Assembly: GCF_012933655.1 (NCBI RefSeq) | Contig: NZ_JABBJJ010000015.1 | Coordinates: 1 to 64,000 of the forward strand | Source: Pyxidicoccus fallax | GTDB taxonomy: Bacteria; Myxococcota; Myxococcia; Myxococcales; Myxococcaceae | DNA: 64,000 nucleotides | Reading direction: 5' to 3' | Shown here: positions 19,501-31,500 of the stretch, in pieces | Layout: the number at the start of each line of letters is the position of its first letter | How positions within the stretch are numbered: the first letter of the stretch is position 1 | Position numbers and translations under genes: made by a program | Notes under the pieces: model-generated | Database searches by the model: none | Told to the model about the DNA's origin: nothing | What the model saw: only the letters and a program-made list of their open reading frames with translations

Positions 19501-22500
19501 ATGCCGTGGTGCATGTTGACCAGCAGCACGTACTCCGCCGGCTCCAGCTTCAACAGCAGGGCGCGCATCAGCGGACCGGCGGACAGGTCGAACGGGCGGT
19601 AGGCCTCCTCGGTGAGGATGCGCGAGGCCTCGGGCTGACGTTGCGCGGGCGGCAGTGTGTCCAGCTCCACGACCGGGAGCCGCCACGCGGTGGCCGGGTG
19701 GATGACCTGTCGGGGCTCGCCGCCTTCGGCGCGGAAGGTGGTTCGCAGGGACTCGTGGCGGCGCACCAGCTCATCGAAGGCGCGCTGGAGCGCGGATGGC
19801 TCCAGGGAGCCCGACAGGCGCAGCGCCAGGGGGATGTTGTAGAGGGCCTGCCCTGGATGGAGCTGATCCAGGAACCACAGGCGCTGCTGCGAGAAGGACA
19901 GGGGGATGGCCGAGGACCGGTCCGCTCGGACCAGGGTCGGAACCCGGGTTGCCGTGGGTGCCTGGAGACGCTCGGCCAGCGTGGCCGCGGTGGGCGCCTC
20001 GAAGAGCGCGCGGAGGGGGAGCTCCGTGCGGAAGGCCGCGCGGACTCTCGCGATGACCTGCGTGGCCAGCAGGGAGTGGCCACCCAGCTCGAAGAAGTTG
20101 TCGTGCACTCCCACGCGGCTGACGCCCAGGACCTGCGCGAAGATTCCGGTCAGGGTCGTCTCGGCGGGCGTGCGAGGCGCCACGTACTGGCCACGCTTCG
20201 TCACCTGGACATCCGGGGCGGGTAGGGCCTTGCGGTCCACCTTGCCGTGGGTCGTCAGGGGCAGCGCGCCCAGGTGCACCACGGCGGAGGGCACCATGTA
20301 TTCGGGCAGCTTCGACTGGACGTGGGCGCGCAGCTCGGTGGCGTCGAGCGGGCCGGCGTCGCCGGTGACGTAGGCCACCAGCCGCTTGTCGCCCGGCGAG
20401 TCCTGACGCACGACGGCCACGGCCTCGCGCACTCCCGGGTGCGTCAGCAGCGCCGCTTCGACCTCGGCCAGCTCGATGCGGTAGCCGCGCACCTTCACCT
20501 GGTTGTCGATGCGGCCGAGGAACTCCAGCACGCCGTCGCTCCTCCAGCGCGCCTTGTCGCCGGTGCGGTACAGGCGCTCGCCATCGCCGAAGGGATGGGG
20601 GATGAAGCGCTCCGCTGTCAGGTCGGGGCGGGACAGATAGCCGCGCGCCAGACCATCGCCGCCGATGAACAACTCACCGGGGATGCCAGGAGGCACCGGC
20701 CGCAGGTGCTCATCGAGCACGTACACCCGGGTATTCGCGATGGGCGTACCGATGGGGATGGAGGTCCCCACGTGGGCCGCGTCCGTCATGCGGTACGTGG
20801 AGGTGAAGAGGGTGGACTCGGTGGGGCCGTAGCAGGCCGTCACCGCAATCCCCAGCTCCTCCACCACGCGCCGCACGTGCGGCGCGGAGACGACGTCGCC
20901 GCCGGTGAGGAGCTGACGGACTGCGCGCAGCGCCTCGGGCTCGAGGTCCACCACTTGGGAGAACAGGCCCGAGGTCAGGTGCAGCGTGGTGACAGCGTGG
21001 CGCTTCAGGACCTTGGCCAGCAGCTCCAAGTCACTGGGCGACCGCGGCGGGAAGACGACGAGGCGGCCACCGAAGAGCAGGGGACCCCAGACCTCCAGGG
21101 TTGATGCATCGAAGGAGATGGGGGCGATGAGGAGGAAGGTCTCCTCCGGCCCCAGGTGCGCGTACTTCGCGCCATGCAGCAGGCGCATGACGCCGCGGTG
21201 CTCGACGGCCACGCCCTTGGGCCGGCCGGTGGAGCCGGAGGTGAAGTCCACGTACGCCAGATGACGGGGCTCCACCTGCACGGCGGGCGCGGACGTGGGC
21301 AGCCCGTCCAGGGACAGCTCCTCCACGTATAGACACGGCACGTCCTCGGCCACGGGCATCCGGGCGCGCACCTCGCGCGAGGTGACGAGCAGCCGAGGCG
21401 GCGCGTCCTCCAACATGAAGGCCAGCCGCTGCGCCGGATACGAGGCATCCAGCGGCACGTAGGCGCCCCCCGCCTTGAGAATGGCCAGCAGGGAGACGAT
21501 GAGCTCGACGGAGCGCTCCAGGCACACGGCCACGAGCGCATCCGGGCCGACACCGTTCCGCCGCATCAGGTGCGCGAGCTGGTTGGCCCGGGTGTCGAGC
21601 TGGGCGTACGTGAGGCGCGTGTCCCCGAACTCCAGCGCCACCGAGTCGGGACGCAGGACGGCCTGCTGCTCGAACAGGTGGTGGATGCATGCCTCGCGCG
21701 GGTAGTCCGAGGCCGTGTCGTTCCACTCCACCAGCACCTGTCGCCGCTCCTCCTCCGTCAGCAGCGGCAGGAGCCGCAGGGGCAGGTCCGGCGACGCGGC
21801 CACGGCGCGAGCGAGCACGGCCAGGTGCCGCGTCAGGCGCTCCACGGTGCTCCGGTCGAAGAGCTTCGTGGAGTACTCGAGGCGGAAGCTCATCTCGTCC
21901 TGGCGCTCCCATACCTCCAGGCCCAGGTCGAACTTCGCCGTACCCGTGGGCACCTCCACGATGCTGAGGTCCACCGGCTGATGGCCGGGGTCCGCCTCCG
22001 GCGTGTTGAGCACGTTGAGCATGACCTGGAACACCGGCGAGCGGCTCAGGTCCCTCGGTACCTGGAGCACCTCGATGAGGCGCTCGAAGGGGGCGTCCTG
22101 GCGCGCGTAGCCTTCCAGCGCCTGCTTCCGGACATGGCCCACCAGCTCGCGGAAGGTCGACGCACCGGGCAGTCGCGAGCGGAAGGCGAGCGTGTTGACG
22201 AAGCAGCCGATGAGCCCTTCCACCTCCGGCCGCGTGCGGCCCGCGATGGGCGTGCCGATGGCGAAGTCCTCCTGGCCCGCGTACCGGCCCAGCAGCACCT
22301 GATACAGCGCCAGCATCACCATGAAGGGCGTGGCACCTTCGCGACGGCCGAGCGCCAGCAGCGGCGCGGACAGCTCGCGTGGCCAGTCGAAGCGGTGGAT
22401 GTCGCCCTCGGACGACTGCACGGCGGGACGGGGCCGGTCCGTGGGCAGCTCCAGCGCCGGCACCCCGGCGAGCTGCTCCTTCCACCAGCCGAGCTGCCCA

Positions 22501-25500
22501 TCGAGCACCGCGCCCTCCAGGTACTGGCGCTGCCACACCGCGAAGTCCGCGTACTGCACCGGCAGCTCCGGCAGCGGCGAGGGCTGGCCCGCCACGAAGC
22601 TGGCATAGAGGACCGGCAGCTCCTGGCCAATCACCAGCGCGCACCACCCATCCGAGACGGCGTGGTGGAGCACCAGGCTGAGCACGTACTCCTCCACGCC
22701 CAGGCGCAGGAGCAGCGCGCGTGCCACTGGACCGCGCTCCAGGTCGAAGGGCCGCGTCGTGTGCTCCTGGCAGCGGCGCAACATCGCCGCCTCGCGCTCC
22801 TCGGGCGTGGCGCCGGGGACGTCCTCCACCGGCATGGGCAGTCCGCCGTCCGGGTGGATGACCTGCACCGCGCCGTTCTCGGTGAGCGTGTACGTCGTGC
22901 GCAGCACCTCGTGCCGGCGCACCAGCGCGTCCAGCGCGCCCTGGAGCGCGGCGGGGTTCAACGCTCCACGCATCCGGAAGGTGGGCGCGTTGTTGTACGC
23001 CACGCTCGAAGGGTCGAGCTGCTGCAGGTACCAGAGCCGCTGCTGCGCGAAGGACAGCGGCAGGGGCTCGCCTTTGGGCGCGCGGGGAATCTCAGGGTGT
23101 TCGGGCAGCGGCCGGCGGTGTTCCTCCTCGGTGGGACGGCGCAGCAGCGGTTCGAGGTGATGGGCGATGCCGGCCACCGTGGGTGACTCGAAGAGGGCCG
23201 ACAACGGGAGCTGCACACCGAAGGTGTCACGGAGCTGGTTGAGCAGCTGCGCGGCCATCAGTGAGTTGCCGCCAATCTCCAGGAAGTTGTCGTCGCGACC
23301 GACGAAGTCCAGGCCCAGGCGCTCTCGCCAGATGGCGGCGACTCGCGCCTCGATGTCACCGAGAGGCGCGTCCGCGCCGTCCCTTGCCCCAGCGGAACCT
23401 TCCGTGACCGAGGGAGCCGGATGCCTGGCGGAGACCGCTGCCTGCACGGAGGTCGGTGCATATCCGGCGGGTGTGCCCCCCATGCCGCCGTGGACCACGT
23501 GGCCACCCACCACCGGCGCGGGCTCCGCATCCACCCAGCAGTGCTTCTCCTGGAAGGGGTAGGTGGGCAGGTGCAGGCGACGGCGCTGCTCATGGGCGTA
23601 GAAAGCGGACCAATCCACCTCGACGCCCAGCGTCCACAGCTCACCCACCGCCTGCAGGAAGCCGCCATGCTCGGTGACGTTGCCGCCGCGCCGCAGCGTG
23701 GCCAGCGCCTTCACGCGCTCACGGTCCTGTCCCAGGCACGAGCGCACCAGCGGGGTGAGGTCCTGGCCCGGACCCACCTCCAGCACGAGGCTGCAGCCTT
23801 CCTCCAGCAGCGCGCCCACCGCCTCGGAGAAGCGCACCGGTTGGCGCATCTGGTCCGCCCAGTAGCGCGGCTCGGCCAGCGCTCCCGGCTTCGCCCAGGT
23901 GCCGGTGACGCTGGAGGCGTAGCGCACGGTGGGCTCGGAGCGGCGCAGCGAGGCGACCACCCGCTCCAGCTCCGGCATCAGCGGAGCGACGTCGGCGGAG
24001 TGGAAGGCGTGCGGAGCGGGCATGCGCACCGCGCCGATGTCGCGGCGCTTGAGTTCCTCCTGGAATCGCTCCACCTCGTCCACCGGGCCGGCGACGACGC
24101 AGCGGTCCGGAGCGTTGATGGCGGCCATCTCCAGGCGTCCGGTGAGCATGGGCAGCACCACGGACTCGGACATCGCCACGGCGAGCATGGCGCCCGGAGG
24201 CATGCGGTGCATCAGCTCGCCACGGGCGACGGCCAGCTTGAGCGCGTCCTCCAGCGGCAGCACGCCCGCGAGGCAGGCGGCGGCGTACTCACCGAAGCTG
24301 TGGCCCAGGATGGCGTGGGGCTTGAGTCCCCAGTCCATCCAGGTGCGCGCCAGCGAGTACTCCACGGAGAAGAGGGCGGGCAGGGCGACGCGGGTGTCGG
24401 CCAGCAGCGCGGCCGTCTCCGCGTCCTTCGCGCCCGGCGCCGCCTGGAGCAGCACGCGCACCCGGGCACGCAGCGGCGCGTCGAGCAGCGCGAGGCACGC
24501 GTCCAGGTGGGTACGGAAGGCTGGCTCGGCCTCGTACAGCTCGCGGCCCATGCCCACCTGCTGGGCGCCCTGACCCGGGAACACGAAGGCGACACGGCGT
24601 CGGCGCGCCTCTTCCTTCACCCTCACCGGCGTGTACGGCTTGCGCAGCTGCTTCGCGAGCTCCGTCGCGTCCGCCGCCACGACGGCGCGGCGGTACTCGA
24701 ACGCCTTGCGCCCCATGGCTTGCGTGAAGGCCGTGTCCGAGAGTGACAGCTCCGCCGCACGGTTCTCCACGTGCGTGGCGAGCTGATGGGACGCTGTCTC
24801 CAGCGCCTCGGGTGAGCGCGCCGACAGCACCACCAACTGCCGCGCACGCACGCTCTCATCGCTGCGAGGAACCGGGGCCTCCTCCAGCACCGCGTGCGCG
24901 TTGGTGCCGCCGATGCCGAAGGAGCTGACCGCCGCCCGCCGAGGCTTCCCGCCCCGGGGCCACGGCCGCAGCGCGGTGTTCACGAAGAAGGGCCCGAAGT
25001 CGATCTGCGGATTCGGACGCTCGAAGTGCAGGCTCGGGGGAATCTCTCCGTGGTGCAGCGACAGCGCGACCTTGATGAGGCCCGCGAGTCCCGCCACGGT
25101 GTCCAGGTGTCCGACGTTGGTCTTCAGCGAGGCCAGGGCGATGGTGCCTCGGTGCTCCTCGCCCAGGCCGTACGCACGCTGGAGCGCGGTCACTTCAATC
25201 GGGTCTCCCAGCGGCGTGCCCGTGCCATGCGCCTCCACGTAGCCGATGTCCTTCGGCTCCACGCCCGCGCGGGCCAGCGCTCGGGTGATGACGGTGGTCT
25301 GCCCCTGCACGCTCGGCGCCGTGAAGCCGGACTTGCCATGGCCATCGTTGTTGGTGGCCGTCGCGCGGATGACCGCGTAGATGGAGTCGCCGTCGCGCTG
25401 CGCATCCTCCAGCCGCTTGAGCACCACGGCGGCCACGGCACTGCCGGCGATGGTGCCCCGGGCCTGCGCATCGAAGGCGCGGCAGTGCCCGTCCGGCGAG

Positions 25501-28500
25501 AGGATCATCCCTTCCTGCCACACGTACCCCGTGCGCTGCGGCACGGTGATGCGCGTCGCGCCGGCCAGCGCCACGTCGGACATCCCGGCCAGCAGGTCCT
25601 TGCAGGCCATGTGGACCGCGACCAGGCCCGTGGAGCACGCCGTGTAGACCAGCGAGCTCTCACCCGTGAGCCCCAGCTTGAAGGACGTCTTCGTGGCGAG
25701 GCTCTCGTGGGTGGCGGTGCCGTTCAGCTCGAAGTGCGAGGCGCCATCCAGCGGCAGCGTCTTCCGGACCATGTCCGCGTAGCCCGAGTCCACCGCGCCC
25801 GCGTAGAGCGAGATGTCCCCCGGCGCCCGTCCCGGGTCGATGCCGGCATCCTCCAGCGCCGACCACGCGGTCTGCAGGAACAACCGCTGTTGCGGGTCCA
25901 TCCACTGCGCCTCGCGCAGGGACAGGTCGAAGAAGGGATGGTCGAACCGGTCGATGCCCTCCAGCACTCCGCCCGCGGGGACGAAGGCCGGGTGCTGCCA
26001 CAGGTCCAGGCCTTCCGGCAGCTCCGGCAGGTGCTCCAGCTCCTCCGGCGAGAAGCGCGAGATGGACTCGACGCCCTCGCGGAGGTTGCGCCAGAACTCC
26101 TCCACGGACGCGGCGCCAGGGAAGCGGCCCGCCATGCCGATGATGGCGACGGCGCCGGAACGCGCGCCCATGCTCGGGAGGACGCGGCTCCCGGGGACCG
26201 GGGCCGCTGCTCCCCCCGCCTCGCGCTCCAGGTGCTGGGCGAGGGCGTGGATGGTGGGGTGCTCGAAGAGCCACACCACGGGCACGTCGCGCTTCAGCTC
26301 CTCGCGCAGGCGCGTGGCGATGCGGACCACGGACAGGGACGTGCCGCCCAGTTCCTCGAAGAGGTGGTCGTGCACGCCCACGCGCTCGGCGCCCAGCTCG
26401 CGCGCATAGATGGCCGCGAGCTGCTGCTCCAGTGGCCTCGCCGGCTCCTCGAAACGTCCCTGGCGCTCGGAGGCCGCGGCGGTCGGCGCCGGCAGGGCCC
26501 TGCGGTCCACCTTGCCGTTGGGCGTCAGCGGCAGGGTGGGGAGGGACACGAAGACGGAGGGCACCATGTACTCGGGCACCCGCTGGTGCAGGTGCGCCCG
26601 CAGCGCGGCGGTGTCCATCACGGAGCCCGGGGCCGCCACCACGTACGCGACGAGGCGCTTGTCTCCGGGCACGTCCTCGCGCGCCAGGACCACCGCGTCC
26701 GTTACCGCCGGGTGCGCCTGCAGGGCGGTCTCAATCTCTCCCAGCTCGATGCGGAAGCCGCGCACCTTCACCTGGAAGTCCAGCCGGCCGAGGTACTCCA
26801 CCGAGCCGTCCGCCCTCCACCGGGCCCGGTCTCCGGTGCGGTACATGCGCGCTCCCGGCTCGGTGCCGAAGGGGTCGGGCACGAAGCGCTCCGCCGTGAG
26901 GGCGGGGCGGCCCAGGTAGCCGCGCGCCACTCCGTCTCCGGCGAGGTACAGCTCTCCGGGCACTCCCGGTGGCACGAGCCGGAACTGGTCATCCAGGACG
27001 TAGCACCACGTGTTGACCATCGGCCGGCCGATGACGGGCACCGAAACGGACGAGTCCTGCACGCACCACGTGGTGGCGTACACGGTGGCCTCGGTGGGGC
27101 CGTACGCGTTGACGGTCCGCGTCCGCCCGGTGCGCGACAGCGGCGTCCAGAGGGCGAGGTCCATGGCCTCGCCTCCGGACACCACCAGCTTCGGCACGTG
27201 CGGGCGCTCCAGCATGCCCGCCTGGAGCAGCAGCGTGAGCTGGGCGGGCGTGCCGTCCAGCACGTCCACCCGGTGCCGCTCAATCCACGCGAGCAGCGCC
27301 TCCGGGTCCTTCCGCGTCATCTCCGGCAGCAGGCACAGGCAGTGCCCGTCCACCACGTGGAGGAACTGCTCCATGGAGATGTCGAAGAAGAACGGCGCGT
27401 TGATGCTGATGCGCAGCGGACCGGTGAGTCCCGCGTAGAGGGCCCGGGCGGTGCCCTCGCGCAGATTCACCAGGGCGCCGTTTCGCACCATGACGCCCTT
27501 GGGCGTGCCCGTGCTCCCGGAGGTGTACATCACGTACGCGAGGTGGTCGCCCCCAGAGACCACGGGCAGGTTCTCGTCCGGCAGCGAGGCGAGCCGCGCG
27601 CCTTCCGCGTCGAGGCACACGAGGTGCAGCACCTCGGGCCGCCACGCGTCGGCCAGGTGCTGGACGGTGAGCAGCACGGACGCGCCGGAGTCCTGCATCA
27701 CGAAGGACCTGCGCTGCACGGGAGCCGACGGGTCCAGCGGCACGAAGGCGCCCCCCGCCTTCCACACGGCCATGAGCGCGACGATGGCGTCCGGAGTGCG
27801 CTCCAGGCACAGGCCCACGCGCACCTCGGGCCCCACGCCCAGCGCGCGCAGGTGGTGCGCGAGCTGGTTCGCTCGCGCGTTCAGCTCACGGAACGACAGC
27901 GTCTGCTCCCCGAGCACCACCGCCGGTGCATCGGGAGTGCGGTCCACCTGCTGCTCGAAGAGGGTGTGCAGGAAGGCGTCGCGTGGGTAGTCCGCGGTGA
28001 CGCCATTCCACTCCACGAGGACCTGATGGCGCTCCTCGGGCGTGAGCATCTCCAGCGCGCCCAGGGGCCGCTCCGGCGTGGCGACCGCGGCCTCCAGCAG
28101 GGTGCGCAGGTGCCCGGCCATCCGCGTCACCGTGGCGGTCTCGAACAGGTCGGTGCTGTATTCGAGGGTGCCTTCCAGCCCGTCGGGTGACTCGGCGAGC
28201 GCGAGGTTCAGGTCGAACTGGGCGGTGGTGTGCTCCAGTTCCAGCGGGCGCAGCGTGAGGCCCGGCGCCTTCAGCTCTCCGCCGGGCGCGTTCTGCAGCG
28301 TGAAGAGAACCTGCACCAGCGGGTTGCGGCTCAAGTCCCTGGGGACGTTCAGCTCCTCGACGAGTTTCTCGAAGGGGACGTCCTGGTGCTCGAACGCGGC
28401 CAGCGTGGTGTCGCGCACCCCGGCCAGCAGCTCGCGGAACGAGTCCCGTGGGCGGATGCGGCCGCGCAGCACCAGCGTGTTGACGAAGAAGCCGACGAGC

Positions 28501-31500
28501 CCCTCCAGCTCCTCCTGGCGCCGGCCGGCGATGAACGAGGCGACGAGCAGCTCTTCCTGACCGCTGTAGCGCGACAGCACCACCTGCCACGCCGCCAGCA
28601 GCACCATGAACGGCGTCGCTCCTTCCTGCCTCGCGAGCGAGACGAGGCGCTCGGACAGCTCGAGGCCCAGGTGGACGGGCACGAGCGCTCCCCGGGGCGA
28701 GCGGATGGAGGGCCGCGGCTTGTCGACGGGCAGGTCCAGCACCGGCGGCGCCCCGGCGAGCTGTTCCTTCCACCACGCTACCTCGCGCGCGAGCACGTCG
28801 CCCTGGAGCCACTGGCGCTGCCACGCGGCGAAGTCCACGTACTGCACCGGCAGCGGCGGCAGCACCGGGGCCTTGCCGGAGGCGAAGGCCTCGTAGCCCG
28901 CGACGACCTCGCGAATCATCACGCCCACGGACCATCCGTCCGAGACGATGTGGTGCATGACGAGCACCAGGACGTGCTGCTCCGGTCCCACGCGGAGCAA
29001 CCGCGTGCGCAGCAGCGGCCCGGTGGCCAGGTCGAAGGGGCGGGTGGACTCCTCCGTGGCGAGCCGGCGAGCCTCGGCCTCGCGAGCTTCGGGAGACAGG
29101 GTGCCGAGGTCGGTGAGCGGCAGATTCCAGGGTGCGTGCGGATGGATGACCTGGACGGGCTGGCCCGCCTTCAGTGCGAAGGTCGCGCGCAGGGCCTCAT
29201 GGCGGGCGACGAGGTGCTCCAGCGCCCGGCGCAGCGCCGCCACGTCCAGCACGCCCTCCAACTGGAGCGCGGCGCCGATGTTGTAGTTGCTGCTCCCGGG
29301 CTGGAGCTGGTCCACCACCCACAGCCGCTGCTGCGCGAAGGACAGCGGCAGGTCTCCCTCGCGGGCGACGGGGCGCAGGGCCGGCGTGCCGGACTCGGTG
29401 CCCTGGACGTGGAGCCGTGCCTCCACCTGCTCCGTGAGCCGGGCGGCGGTGGGCGCGGCGAAGACGGTGCGCAGTGGCAGCTCCACCCCGAAGGTGGCGC
29501 GCAGGCGGGAGACAATCCGCGTGGCCAGCAGCGAGTGACCGCCCAGCGCGAAGAAGTCGTCGTGCGGTCCCACGTGCTCCACGTTCAGCAGCTCGCGGAA
29601 GAGGGTCGCGATGCGCTGCTGGGTGGCGGTCATGGCTTCGGGGCCGGATGTGGCCGCGACGGACGAGACCGCCGGAGGCGGCAGGGACTTCCGGTCCACC
29701 TTGCCGCCAGGCGTGAGGGGCAGGGCGGACAGCGAGACGAAGGCCGAGGGAACCGCGTGGGGCGGCAGCCGCTCGGACAGGAAGGCTCGCAGCGCCGAGA
29801 CCTCCAGGGGGGCCGCGGGCACGCAGTACGCGACGAGGCGCGCGTCGCCCGGCACGTCCTCGCGCACCAGCACCACCGCCTCCTGGACGGAGGCGTGCTG
29901 GCGCAGGGCCGCTTCGACTTCGCCCGGCTCGATGCGGAAGCCGCGCACCTTCACCTGCGCGTCCACCCGGCCCACGAAGACCAGCGTCCCTTCCGCGCTC
30001 CAGCGCACCGTGTCCCCGGTGCGGTACAGCCGCGCCCCGGCCTCGCCGCTGAACGGGTCCGGCACGAAGCGCTCCGCCGTCAGGTCCGGCCGCCCGAGGT
30101 AGCCGCGCGCCAGTCCGTCACCCCCGATGTACAGCTCGCCCGGGACGCCGGGCGGCACGGGCCGGCCGTGCGCATCCAGCACGTACAGGCGCATGCGGGA
30201 CAGCGGCCCGCCAATGGGCACCGAGGTGGCTCCGGCCGGCAGGGACTCCAGTGCCTGGAAGGTGGCGCACACCGTCACCTCGGTGGGGCCGTAGAGGTTG
30301 ACGAGGCGTCCGGGCCCACCGGCCTCCAGCACCGCGCGCACCGCTCGCGGGTCCGCCTTCTCTCCGCCGAAGAAGACGTGGCGCATGGCCGAGAAGGCCG
30401 AGGGCTGCTCGTGGGCCACCTGGTTGAAGAGGGCCGTGGTGAGCAGCGCGCAGGTGGCCTTCACCTCGGCCAGCCGCCTAGCGAGGTGCTCCGGCGCGAG
30501 CGAGACGTCACGGGGGATGATGACCAGCCGCGCCCCGTTGAGCAGCGCGCCCCACAGCTCGAAGGTGGCCGCGTCGAAGGACGGCGTGCCCACCTGGACC
30601 ATGCAGTCGTCCGGCCGCAGGTCCACGTAGTTCGTGTCGCGCACCAGGTGGACGATGGAGCGGTGCGAGATGGCCACGCCCTTCGGCGTCCCCGTGGAGC
30701 CCGAGGTGTAGAGGACGTACGCGAGCTGGTCCGGCGACACCCGGACGTCCGCGGGCGCCTCGGCCGGCTCCCGGGAGATGACGGGCCAGTCGGAATCCAG
30801 GCACACCGTGGGCAGAGAGTGCGGAGGCAGCGAGGCCCGCAGCGGCTGTTGCGTGAGGACCACGGCCACGCCGGAGTCCTCGAACATGAAGGCCAGCCGC
30901 TGGCGCGGGTACGCAGGGTCGAGCGGCACGTAGCAGCCGCCCGCCTTGAGGATGCCCAGCAACCCCACCACCAGGTCCAGACCTCGCTCGACGCAAAGGC
31001 CGACGCGCGCCTCGGGCTTCAGTCCCAGGGACAGCAGGTGGCGCGCGAGCTGGTTGGAGCGCGCGTCCAGCTCGGCGTAGGTGAGGGACTGGCCCTCGTG
31101 CTCGACGGCCACGGAATGCGGCGCCCTCGCGGCGTGGCGCGCGAACAGCGCGTGCATGGGCACGTCGCGTGGGAACTCCGCGCGCGGGCCGCTGCCGGCC
31201 ATCAGGAGGCGGAGCTGTTCCTCGGAGGGCAGCAGTGACAGCTCGGAGAGCCGCTGGTCCGGGTTCGCCGCCGCCGCGCCGAGCAACGTGAGGAAGTGCC
31301 CGCGCAGCCGCTGGATGGACTCCGCTTCGAAGAGGTCGGTGTTGTACTCGAGCCAGCCGGAGATCTCGTCTGGCGGGTCCTCGCGCAGCTCCAGCAGCAG
31401 GTCGAACTTGGCCGAGCCCGGATCCACCGGCAGGTACTGGGAGCGCAGCTTCGGCAGCGACAGGTCCGGGAGCGGCGTGTTCTGGAAGCCGAACATCACC

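Noticed and set aside
23157-26159. Trans-AT PKS or aminotransferase-containing module
   Set aside because: A full AT domain with GHSFGE and HAFH is present in the module and no aminotransferase motif was seen.
17268-31238. Plus-strand open frames of about 1000 codons opposite the megasynthase gene
   Set aside because: They are mirror images of a GC-rich coding strand. Their translations are rich in Arg, His, Gly, Gln and Val with no domain signatures, while the minus strand has every NRPS-PKS motif in one frame.
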